Assembly: GCA_013327885.1 (NCBI GenBank)
Contig: JABUMY010000006.1
Location: 248,001-312,000 of the forward strand
Length of the DNA stretch: 64,000 nt
Reading direction: 5' to 3'
From: Flavisolibacter longurius
GTDB taxonomy: Bacteria; Bacteroidota; Bacteroidia; Chitinophagales; Chitinophagaceae
The notes below the pieces were generated by a model. That model was not told the DNA's origin and did not search any database. It was given only the letters and a program-made list of their open reading frames with translations. Of this stretch, positions 18,964-27,125 are shown piece by piece. The stretch's first letter is position 1. Each line of letters starts with the position of its first letter. The translations under genes were made by a program, and so were the position numbers.

Positions 18964-19589
18964 TACCGCTCGTACTTAAAGTGAATATAAATGCCGTAAC
19001 CAATGTGCACTACGCCAAATCCCAATGCCCAGAGCAAAAGGCTCCAGGGAATAAAATAAGCACCAAAAAGTCCCAGTGCCACCTGTATCAGTCCAAGGTA
19101 TTTTACATCGTCATACGTAAACTTGCTGGCGCTGAAAAGGGCAAGTCCGTAAAAGATAAGCGTAACCGGCGCCACCAAACCAACCAGGTCCTTTGCGATC
19201 AATAGAAGGCTGAACAAACCGCCGGCCACAAGGGGAACAGCCATGCTGCCAAGCAGGCGGCGGGATGTCGCATTCCATATTTTTTCGCCTTTTTTATTGG
19301 CATTTTTGGAGGAAAGTGAGATGGCTGTACCAATGGCCAGGAGCAAAATAGAAACCGCTAAGAAAACAACATTGAGCAGGGCAGAGCGACCACTTTCAGG
19401 ATTGGAAGCCCGGTAATCGATACCATCAGGATTAAAACCAAAAACGGCATAAGCAACATAAGCACCGGCAAGGGCATAAATGCCCGCCATGATACCGGCC
19501 CAACCCGAAAGCGACAGAAATTTTGTGGAGCGCTCCATCATGGAGCGGATCTCTGCAATATCCCGGATGTATTCCTGCTCTTCTTTCAT
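18963..19589 (-). CDS. Six-helix membrane protein coupled to the HTH regulator
   Basis: A 208-residue protein with a short charged N-terminus (DIAEIRSMMERSTKFLSLSG) and about six hydrophobic helices. No named family recognised. It is the first gene of the operon, starting 10 bases after the palindromic operator, and its stop codon overlaps the regulator's start. The partnership suggests a membrane protein whose amount is set by the regulator, but no activity is visible. Confidence 0.8.
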   Translation of the reverse strand: MKEEQEYIRDIAEIRSMMERSTKFLSLSGWAGIMAGIYALAGAYVAYAVFGFNPDGIDYRASNPESGRSALLNVVFLAVSILLLAIGTAISLSSKNANKKGEKIWNATSRRLLGSMAVPLVAGGLFSLLLIAKDLVGLVAPVTLIFYGLALFSASKFTYDDVKYLGLIQVALGLFGAYFIPWSLLLWALGFGVVHIGYGIYIHFKYER

Positions 19590-19598
19590 TTGAAAGTA

Positions 19599-19613
19599 CT
19601 TTGAAGTTCAAAG
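19599..19613 (-). promoter_or_regulatory. Palindromic operator copy 1, overlapping a -7 element
   Basis: CTTTGAAGTTCAAAG is a perfect 15-base dyad. On the minus strand it overlaps TAGCTTTG (19609-19616), an exact TAnnTTTG -7 element, and the predicted transcription start. It lies 10 bases from the ATG of the 208-residue membrane protein. Position and symmetry suggest repression by the HTH protein of the same operon. Confidence 0.65.
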
Positions 19614-19779
19614 CTAACTTTCGTTTGTCAGACCGCCAAGTTTATTTTCATTTTTTTATTCTTACATACAGCGAAGAACAAAAAGCGGTTAGGCAAGAAG
19701 GTGATACCGTAACCATTTTGCATTATAAAATCAGTTATCTAACAGGACTGGCTTTAGCTCAATTGAAAGAACAAAAAGT

Positions 19780-20277
19780 TTAGCGTAGCGAATTATTTTC
19801 GAAACCCTGCACACCCTTACCGGGTTCCAATTCCGTTTCCAGTGGAGCAGTGGGCAACGTATCGCTAACTGGTTTGCTTTTACCGGTTAGGTAAAATAAG
19901 CTGACAAGCATCCAACCGATCCAGAAAAGATAGCCACCGAGGTGAAACCGTTCACCCAGCCAGCGGTGCGAAAGGTTGTCCCGGAAATCCTGGTAGGTAA
20001 AAAACAAGCCAATAAGGGCCAGGAAAATGGCACCGATATGTACCAGTTTTGCTTTCAGGGCCGGAAGCCTGCGTTGTGCCCAACCCTGTAGAATGAAAAA
20101 CAGCACCCAGACAAAGAGCAGGAGCAGGCCAGCCTGCCACCAAACTTTTAAAAAAGAATATTGCTTGTATAAAAGGCTGATGCCCATTCGGCCCACCAGC
20201 GATGCCTTGGAAAGTAGGTAGCCACCCAGCGCCGACAGCGCAGTCAGAATAAGAAAAAAAGAAAAGGTTCGTTTCAT
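19780..20277 (-). CDS. Four-helix membrane protein, function unknown
   Basis: A 165-residue protein starting MKRTFSFFLILTALSALGG, with about four hydrophobic helices and a polar, acidic C-terminal tail (about residues 137-165). The frame opens seven codons upstream at 20298, but ATG 20277 gives the better N-terminus. No family recognised. It is divergent from the retropepsin-like gene. Confidence 0.7.
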   Translation of the reverse strand: MKRTFSFFLILTALSALGGYLLSKASLVGRMGISLLYKQYSFLKVWWQAGLLLLFVWVLFFILQGWAQRRLPALKAKLVHIGAIFLALIGLFFTYQDFRDNLSHRWLGERFHLGGYLFWIGWMLVSLFYLTGKSKPVSDTLPTAPLETELEPGKGVQGFENNSLR

Positions 20278-20602
20278 GTCAGTGCAACTAAAGCGCATTA
20301 AAATACAACATCAGCAAAGAATACGGCCAAAGATCTGGTGAAGCGTGATATATTGGTTTCCGGCGGTGGCAAAAGTCCGTTGATGTTCAGATAAAACTTC
20401 GTAAATGCCGGTCACTGCAAAGCCATTTTTTTAGGAAAAAGCTTAGCAATAAAGAAGCTGTAATCAGGTGATTCGCAACTACCGTTTTTAGCAATCTTTT
20501 CAACGGTTGAACAGTGATTGGCAAAACTATTTTGTTTCCAAATCCATAAATGTGAGCAACGGTAAAGAGGTGTCCGCTAAGGGTTGATACTTTGGTGGTA
20601 CC
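20278..20602. other. Divergent intergenic region
   Basis: This 325-base gap between divergent genes must hold both promoters, but I could not identify either with confidence. No gene or repeat seen. Confidence 0.5.
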
Positions 20603-21574
20603 ATGCGAGCCCGGTTCTACAACCACTGCTTTATTTGGGCCCTGTTGTTTGCCAGCTTTGCACCATCCAGTGCGAAGGATTTCCGCTTGCAGGCAGGAAA
20701 AAAGACAATCATCATGACTGTTTTACGGAGCGACTCAGTCTCCTGTGTGATACCTTTTAACCGTGTTGGTAACCTTATGGTGATAAAAGCAAAAGTGGAT
20801 ACAGTGGAAGGAAATTTTATTCTGGATACCGGTGCGCCACACCTGGTGCTAAACCATACCTACTTCCGCGATTACCCGGTAGATATAGAACATGACGGGC
20901 AGCAGACAAGCATAGCAGGCCAGGGCGATTATATTTATAAAACAAGGGTGCGGGAACTGGCTTTTGGCGCCATGCAATATTTCCAGCTTGATGCCGATAT
21001 GACCAACCTGGGGAACATTGAAAATGCAAAAGGCCTGAAAGTATTAGGGCTGTTGGGCCTCGACCTTTTTCGCCAGTGCGAATTGATCATTGATTTTGAA
21101 AATAGCCTGCTCTACCTGCATCGCATCGGCAAAAAAGAAGCCGCTACGTATTCTCACCAATTGCTGAAAGACACATCCCAATACAGAACCCATGCCATTG
21201 GCTATGCCAGCAAGCGGTTAACCACCACTATTGAAGTGGCAGGGAAAAAACTAAAGCTGGCCATTGATTGTGCGGCCGAATCCAATATCCTTGACAGCCG
21301 TTTGCCCGACGCGATTCTTTCCCTTGTCACCATTAACCGGCGGGTAAAGCTGGCGGGTCCGGGTGATAAAAAAGTTGATGCGTTGTTTGGCAATTTGGCA
21401 ACGATGAAAATCGACGGCCAAACCATCGGGAACCTGCCGGTAATTGTGATCAACCTTGAATTTACCTGCTTTAACGACGGTTCCGGCGTAAGCGGGGTGC
21501 TGGGTTTCGATTTCTTGTCGCAGCGCAAAATCGGGTTTAACTTTGTACAACGCAAAATGTACATATGGAAATAA
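20603..21574 (+). CDS. Secreted bilobal retropepsin-like aspartyl protease
   Basis: A 323-residue protein with a signal peptide (residues 1-24). The first lobe has the active-site motif FILDTGAPH (Asp75-Thr-Gly) and the closing motif GLLGLDLF (about residue 151). A second lobe repeats the pattern with LAIDCAAESN (Asp222, no Thr-Gly) and closes with GVLGFDFL near the C-terminus. It thus looks like a duplicated retropepsin unit in which only one Asp-Thr-Gly is intact. The last 10 bases overlap the start of the glycogen-binding-module gene, so the two are translationally coupled. Proteolytic activity is unproven. Confidence 0.75.
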   Translation: MRARFYNHCFIWALLFASFAPSSAKDFRLQAGKKTIIMTVLRSDSVSCVIPFNRVGNLMVIKAKVDTVEGNFILDTGAPHLVLNHTYFRDYPVDIEHDGQQTSIAGQGDYIYKTRVRELAFGAMQYFQLDADMTNLGNIENAKGLKVLGLLGLDLFRQCELIIDFENSLLYLHRIGKKEAATYSHQLLKDTSQYRTHAIGYASKRLTTTIEVAGKKLKLAIDCAAESNILDSRLPDAILSLVTINRRVKLAGPGDKKVDALFGNLATMKIDGQTIGNLPVIVINLEFTCFNDGSGVSGVLGFDFLSQRKIGFNFVQRKMYIWK

Positions 21575-23007
21575 GGCGTGCCTGTACGTTTCGGTGTTTG
21601 GTGTTTTTTGCCTGCCTGCTTTTTGCAATGCCAGGGCTTAACGCACAACCACCCAATACGTACACCATCAAAAACGGCCGCATGTATGTGCAGTTAGGAA
21701 AACCCATCAAAGCAGCGACCCTTGACAGTTTCATCCTGCAGTTTGATCTCGCTGATCTTGATCTGAAAACGTTTCTTACTTCGAACAACCCGGATTCGCT
21801 TGATCACCTGGGATGGAAGGTAGAGATCAACAACGAAGTTGGCCTCGTGATCAGCAAAGCCATGGAACCGTTTGGTGAACTGAAAAAGCTGGACGAACGC
21901 TTTTTCTACAAAGACCGGAAAAACCCGCTCTTTCCCGCGGTGAACAATGGGCTAACGTTTGGGGTTAACCGCTTTCGAAACAAGCAGCCTTTCGCCACCC
22001 AGGATTCACTGGTTCGCTTTTTCTTGCGTAATCACCAGGGCGCACAGCAGGTGCGGCTGGCGGGCAGTTTCAACAATTGGGTTCCCGACCAGTTGTCGAT
22101 GCAAAAAACCGACAGCGGCTGGATTTACGATGTGGTGCTGAGCCCTGGTAAATATTGGTACAAGTTTATTGTGGACGGGGCCTGGATCGTTGACCGCGAC
22201 AACCAGCTCGCCGAAAACGACGGGAGGGGAAACATCAACTCTGTTTTCTTTCGCACCAACGTCGTATTCTTCCTTGACGGATACCACGGTGCAAAAAATA
22301 CTTTTTTGGCCGGCAGCTTTAACAACCGGAAGCCAGGTGAGTTACCAATGACAAAAACCGCTGAGGGTTGGAGCCTGCCGCTTTATCTAGCCGAGGGAAC
22401 GCATACGTACAAATTTGTGGTGGACGGCCAATGGGTGGCTGATAGCCAGAATCCTGAATCAGTGCCGGATGGGACAGGCGGCGTGAATTCAGTTATCCGT
22501 AAAGGAAAATCGGTTTTATTCCAGTTGACCGGCTTCCAGGATGCGAAAGAGGTCATGCTGCTTGGGTCATTTAATCAATGGCGGGATTTTGAATGGCGTA
22601 TGGAAAAAAGAGGCGGCGGTTGGCAACTGCCTTTTACCCTGGGGCCAGGAAACCACGCCTATAAATTTAAGATCGATGGCAAGTTGGTATCCGACCCGGC
22701 CAACCCACTCACATCAGCCCGTACCGGCAACTCGTTTTTGATCCTACAGCCCAACCATCGTTTCCAGCTAAAGGGTTTCGGGAAAGCCGACAGGGTTTAC
22801 CTTGCCGGTGATTTTAACAATTGGGACCCAGTTGCCTTTCCCATGCAAAAAAAAGAAGACAGCTGGGAATTTCCGGTACATCTCACAGTTGGAAAACACC
22901 TGTACAAGTTTATTATCGATGGCAAATGGATCATCGATCCCGGGAACAAATTATGGGAGGACAACGAATATGGAACCGGCAATTCGGTGATATGGACCGA
23001 GCAGTAA
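21565..23007 (+). CDS. Secreted protein with four tandem CBM48/AMPK-type glycogen-binding modules
   Basis: The 480-residue product has a signal peptide (about residues 1-27), an N-terminal domain of about 115 residues that I do not recognise, and four consecutive modules of about 83 residues (approximately 150-231, 232-315, 316-398, 399-480). Each has the CBM48 pattern: 'V.LAGSFNNW', a tryptophan in 'GW..P..L', then 'G.H.YKF.VDG.W..D'. The hallmark reads GSFNNW, GSFNNR, GSFNQW and GDFNNW. There is no catalytic domain. CBM48 modules bind alpha-glucans, so it may bind glycogen or starch outside the cytoplasm. ATG 21565 overlaps the protease gene. Confidence 0.85.
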   Translation: MEIRRACTFRCLVFFACLLFAMPGLNAQPPNTYTIKNGRMYVQLGKPIKAATLDSFILQFDLADLDLKTFLTSNNPDSLDHLGWKVEINNEVGLVISKAMEPFGELKKLDERFFYKDRKNPLFPAVNNGLTFGVNRFRNKQPFATQDSLVRFFLRNHQGAQQVRLAGSFNNWVPDQLSMQKTDSGWIYDVVLSPGKYWYKFIVDGAWIVDRDNQLAENDGRGNINSVFFRTNVVFFLDGYHGAKNTFLAGSFNNRKPGELPMTKTAEGWSLPLYLAEGTHTYKFVVDGQWVADSQNPESVPDGTGGVNSVIRKGKSVLFQLTGFQDAKEVMLLGSFNQWRDFEWRMEKRGGGWQLPFTLGPGNHAYKFKIDGKLVSDPANPLTSARTGNSFLILQPNHRFQLKGFGKADRVYLAGDFNNWDPVAFPMQKKEDSWEFPVHLTVGKHLYKFIIDGKWIIDPGNKLWEDNEYGTGNSVIWTEQ

Positions 23008-23133
23008 GTTTTTTATTCAGGCTGAAACTGCCCTGTTTGACGCAAAGCAAATCGTTCACATCAAACCAAAAATGATGATTCTGGCCAGATATATTTTACT
23101 TTGACCCGAATTCATCCCACTGTGAAAACCCAT

Positions 23134-23481
23134 ATGCCCATGCCAGACATAATGGAAAATGATAACTACAACGAACCTTTTTATCGTTTTTATCTCTGGG
23201 TATTTGTGGTTATTCTCATTTGTATCCCGGTCATTGCCGTTTTGCTGGGTAATGCCTGGCTAAGTCTGGGCATTCTTTTTTTCGTACTCAGTAGCTGGAT
23301 TCCCTGGATCACTGTTCCTGCACTATTACTTTCTGCAGTTTATGTCTGGAGCGGGCATGGTTTCTCGTTTTCGCAATACCCTACGTTTTTCCTCGCCTGT
23401 TCCGTGTGCAGTGCCCTCTTGTTTTATATGGCCCGGAAAAAGGTTTTGGTGAAGCAGGAGAAAGAATCGGATGAATGTTGA
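23134..23481 (+). CDS. Small membrane protein, function unknown
   Basis: About 115 residues with three to four hydrophobic helices (ending LLFYMARKKVL) and a charged C-terminal tail. The frame opens at a TTG (23101), but a TTTTACTTTG box at 23095-23104 looks like a -7 element, so ATG 23134 or 23152 is the more likely start. No family recognised. Confidence 0.6.
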   Translation: MPMPDIMENDNYNEPFYRFYLWVFVVILICIPVIAVLLGNAWLSLGILFFVLSSWIPWITVPALLLSAVYVWSGHGFSFSQYPTFFLACSVCSALLFYMARKKVLVKQEKESDEC

Positions 23482-23605
23482 CAGCAAACAGAAACCGTTT
23501 ACTTTTTTCCAGCACAGTATTTTTACGGCAAAAATTTAGACTTTCCCTTTCTGCATTGTACTTTCGCTGCTTGTTACCAAATTCTACGACAACCGGAACT
23601 AACCA

Positions 23606-24991
23606 ATGAATAATCGCTTTTCCAGGTTACTGCATTTTTACGGCGTAGCGGTCGACTATCTTTCCCTCAATGCCATTTACCTCACATCGTGGTACTGGCT
23701 GCAGGACAAGGGTGGCGACGAACCCACCTATGTATATTTCTGGATTGGCTTGAACCTGGCCTGGTTTCTTACCAGCAAGTATTGCTACCTCTATACCGAA
23801 ACCTATCTCTCTTCTTTTGAACTGTTTTACCGGCGTTCCTTTCGCACTTACCTGTACTGGTTGGCGCTGATACTTACGTTTTTGTTTTTTACCCGCCAAC
23901 AGCAGCTTTCGCAACTCCTGGTGATCGGCGTACTTTTTAGCCAGGGCATTATGATGCTGCTCAACCGCCTTCTGTTTTTTGCCCTGCGGCGCTACATGCG
24001 GGAAAAGGCCATGCTTACCCGGAAAGTGCTGATCCTTGGTTATAACGATACGGCCAAAAAGCTTACTTCCTACCTCGAAGAAGAAGACAGCCTGGCCAGC
24101 ATTGTTGGATATTGCGAAGAACCCGGCAACATCCGGGAGCTGACAAAGTACCCCGTTCTCGCAGGTTTGGATGATGCCCTGAACGTTTCGTTTCAGCACA
24201 GCGTTCACGAAATCTACACCACCCTGGCACCGGAGCAAAACCAATCCATTTACCGGTTGATGAAAGAAGCTGAGCGGGCCTGCATACGGGTGCATTTTAT
24301 ACCTGACCTACGCCTGTTCATGAACCGGAACTACCATGTGCAGTTTTTGGGCGATATGCCCGTGCTGGCCATTCGCAAAGAGCCCCTGGAAGATTCGGTC
24401 AACCAGTTAAAAAAACGGGTGCTGGATATTGTCATTAGTTTATTGGTGATCGTTTTTGTGCTTTCCTGGCTGGTGCCCCTGCTTAGCCTTTTAATTTATA
24501 TCGAATCACCGGGTCCTGTTTTTTTCAAGCAATTGCGCAGTGGCCGCAACAACACACCCTTCTGGTGCCTGAAGTTTCGGAGCATGAAGATGAACAAAGA
24601 TGCCAATGCCAAACAGGCTACCCGCAACGATAGTCGCATTACTAAAACTGGCCGCATTATCCGCAAAACCAGCCTGGACGAATTTCCCCAGTTCATCAAC
24701 GTGCTGCGGGGCGATATGAGCCTGGTAGGGCCACGGCCGCACATGCTTCGCCATACCGATGATTATTCCAGTCAGCTTGATGATTTTATGGTGCGCCATT
24801 TTGTAAAGCCGGGCATCACCGGTTGGGCACAGGTCAATGGCTTTCGAGGCGAAACCAAAACACTTGCCGACATGCAGGGCCGCATCGAACGTGATGTTTG
24901 GTACCTGGAGAACTGGAGCCTTTGGCTGGATATGAAGATACTTTTCCTGACCGCCTACAACATGGTTAAGGGCGAAAAAAACGCCTATTAG
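23606..24991 (+). CDS. Polyprenyl-phosphate sugar-1-phosphate transferase (exopolysaccharide initiation)
   Basis: A 461-residue WcaJ/undecaprenyl-phosphate glucose phosphotransferase type protein. The N-terminal half has about four membrane helices and a CoA-binding-like Rossmann segment (VLILGYNDTAKKL, near residue 140). The C-terminal half is the bacterial sugar transferase domain: a membrane helix (about 275-295), then SPGPVFFKQLRSGRN, the catalytic-region LDEFPQFINVLRGDMSLVGPRP, and ITGWAQVNGFRGE. It transfers a sugar phosphate to undecaprenyl phosphate to start a polysaccharide repeat unit. No other polysaccharide genes lie nearby, so its pathway partners are elsewhere. Confidence 0.92.
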   Translation: MNNRFSRLLHFYGVAVDYLSLNAIYLTSWYWLQDKGGDEPTYVYFWIGLNLAWFLTSKYCYLYTETYLSSFELFYRRSFRTYLYWLALILTFLFFTRQQQLSQLLVIGVLFSQGIMMLLNRLLFFALRRYMREKAMLTRKVLILGYNDTAKKLTSYLEEEDSLASIVGYCEEPGNIRELTKYPVLAGLDDALNVSFQHSVHEIYTTLAPEQNQSIYRLMKEAERACIRVHFIPDLRLFMNRNYHVQFLGDMPVLAIRKEPLEDSVNQLKKRVLDIVISLLVIVFVLSWLVPLLSLLIYIESPGPVFFKQLRSGRNNTPFWCLKFRSMKMNKDANAKQATRNDSRITKTGRIIRKTSLDEFPQFINVLRGDMSLVGPRPHMLRHTDDYSSQLDDFMVRHFVKPGITGWAQVNGFRGETKTLADMQGRIERDVWYLENWSLWLDMKILFLTAYNMVKGEKNAY

Positions 24992-25264
24992 ATGTTTAAT
25001 CCATTCGATACTTTTCCGTTGGCGAAATAAACTTTTCGTTTTTTCTACTACCAAGATTGGGCAACCGATTGCGCACCGCCTGCGCTTAACTCCTGTCTAT
25101 ATTTATCGGGATGATTGCTGTTTTTAGGATGATTGATTTAATAAATCGTCATTTTAATTACACATAATTTTTGATTGATTCCTGCATAAGGTGAAACCTA
25201 ATTCGAATGGCTTGTTTGCATTGCTAATGCAGCGGCCAGGTCAATCATCCCTAAACAACAAGAA

Positions 25265-27001
25265 ATGAGGATACTGCTACCACTGTTGGTACTGCTTTTC
25301 AGCCTGAAGGTTCGGGCACAGGATGTAAGCCTGGCCTTACAAAAAAAACCGCCCATGAACGAAGCTGAAAGGGCAAAGGAGTGGAACGACTTGCGAACAA
25401 CCGTTAACGTAAGTTTCCTGAACAGCAATGAGCGGTACAGCCAGGACAGAGTGCCCCAAACAAGCCTGAAAAATTCCGATACACTGGTTGGCTGGAAAGG
25501 GGAAAAGCTGCATACCCAGTTGGCCATCTGGACGAAAAAAGACCTGTCGCGGGTGAGGATTACCGTTAGTGACCTGGTATCGAAAGCCGGGACTAAAATT
25601 AAAAAAAACAATACAACTGCTGGTTTTGTTGGTTATGTCATGACCGATGAATTCCGCAATGGCTGCGGTCACCGCAAACCCCAGGATTTCGATTCTTCCC
25701 TGGTGGCAGATCCGATTGATGAAAGCAAGGCTTCTGTTCCGGTTAAGGCGAACACTGTACAGCCCATTTGGGTGAGTGTAAATATACCGGCAACTACCGC
25801 TGCAGGCAGTTATACAGGTACTATTACGGTTTATGCTGAAAGTGTTTATAACCTGCAACTGACAGTCAACGTGCTGAACAGGACCTTGCCACCTCCGGCA
25901 AAATGGTCGTTCAACCTTGACCTCTGGCAACACCCGGCAGCCATTGCCAGGGTGCACAAGGTACCGTTGTGGAGCAAAGCGCATTTTGCCTTGCTGAAAA
26001 ACTATTATACCCTGTTGGCAAGTGCCGGCCAGAAAAACATTACTGCCAGCATCGTGGAAGAACCCTGGGGACACCAAACCTATGATGATTACCCTTCCCT
26101 CATTAAATGGACGAAAACAAAGGATGGAACCTGGCAGTATGACTACCGTCTTTTTGACAGATACATCGCCTTTGTAATGGATTTCGGCATCAGGTCACGC
26201 ATCAACTGTTACAGCATGGTTCCCTGGAAAATTGCCTTTCCTTATTTCGACGAAAAACTGGGCAGGGACACAGTTTTTAGGGGCAGCATTGGAACTCCCG
26301 AGTACAACGCTTTTTGGAAACCAATGCTGGTTGATTTCACCCGCCACCTGAAAACAAAAGGCTGGTTTGCCAAAACCGCCATTGCCATGGATGAACGCCC
26401 CATGCCGGCCATGAAAGCGGTTATCAAGCTTTTAAAAGAAGTGGACAGAGACTGGAAGATTGCCCTGGCCGGCGATTATCATCCTGAAATCCAGGCTGAC
26501 ATTTACGACTACTGCATTGCTTCGCGGTGGCAGTTTCAGCCCGATACCTTAGACCAGCGAAAGGAAACTCAAAAGCTGAGCACCTGGTACACTTGCTGTA
26601 CCGAAAAATATCCTAACGGGTTTACCTTTTCGCCACCGGCCGAACATGTTTGGATCGGTTGGTACACGGCAGCAAAAAACATGGATGGCTACCTGCGTTG
26701 GGCTTACAATAGCTGGCCCAAAAACCCGCTGCAGGACAGTCGGTTTACCGCCTGGCCTGCCGGCGATACCTACCAGGTTTATCCCGGTCCGCTAAGCTCC
26801 ATTCGTTTTGAAAAACTAATTGAAGGCATCCAGGACTTTGAAAAGATCCGCTTACTCCGTGATGAATACAGACGATCCGGTAAAGTAGATAAACTGCAGG
26901 CACTGGAAAACGCCTTAGCCAGTTTCAACATCGATAAACTTTCACACCAAACAGCAGAAGAGATGATCAGTCAAGTGAAAGCTTTTGTGAACCCTGAATA
27001 A
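25265..27001 (+). CDS. GH123-type glycoside hydrolase (DUF4091)
   Basis: A 578-residue secreted enzyme with a signal peptide (about residues 1-18). Residues 20-220 form a beta-sandwich N-terminal domain; the C-terminal part matches the DUF4091/GH123 catalytic domain. The adjacent Asp376-Glu377 pair in IAMDERPMPA fits the substrate-assisted mechanism known for GH123 N-acetyl-beta-galactosaminidases. The final region has the GH123-like ending 'RFEKLIEGIQDFEKIRLL'. The next gene is a GH20 hexosaminidase, so the pair probably removes N-acetylated hexosamines from glycans. Exact specificity is inferred. Confidence 0.8.
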   Translation: MRILLPLLVLLFSLKVRAQDVSLALQKKPPMNEAERAKEWNDLRTTVNVSFLNSNERYSQDRVPQTSLKNSDTLVGWKGEKLHTQLAIWTKKDLSRVRITVSDLVSKAGTKIKKNNTTAGFVGYVMTDEFRNGCGHRKPQDFDSSLVADPIDESKASVPVKANTVQPIWVSVNIPATTAAGSYTGTITVYAESVYNLQLTVNVLNRTLPPPAKWSFNLDLWQHPAAIARVHKVPLWSKAHFALLKNYYTLLASAGQKNITASIVEEPWGHQTYDDYPSLIKWTKTKDGTWQYDYRLFDRYIAFVMDFGIRSRINCYSMVPWKIAFPYFDEKLGRDTVFRGSIGTPEYNAFWKPMLVDFTRHLKTKGWFAKTAIAMDERPMPAMKAVIKLLKEVDRDWKIALAGDYHPEIQADIYDYCIASRWQFQPDTLDQRKETQKLSTWYTCCTEKYPNGFTFSPPAEHVWIGWYTAAKNMDGYLRWAYNSWPKNPLQDSRFTAWPAGDTYQVYPGPLSSIRFEKLIEGIQDFEKIRLLRDEYRRSGKVDKLQALENALASFNIDKLSHQTAEEMISQVKAFVNPE

Positions 27002-27125
27002 CAGTTTCGACAGCTAAGAGGCATCGTTTGATATAGACCTTGTTTCTGATCTAACCAAGAAGAGAACAAGTACTCTTTCATTTCCACAAAACATAAACAA
27101 ACAAAATTTTTAACGCGATTGAATC

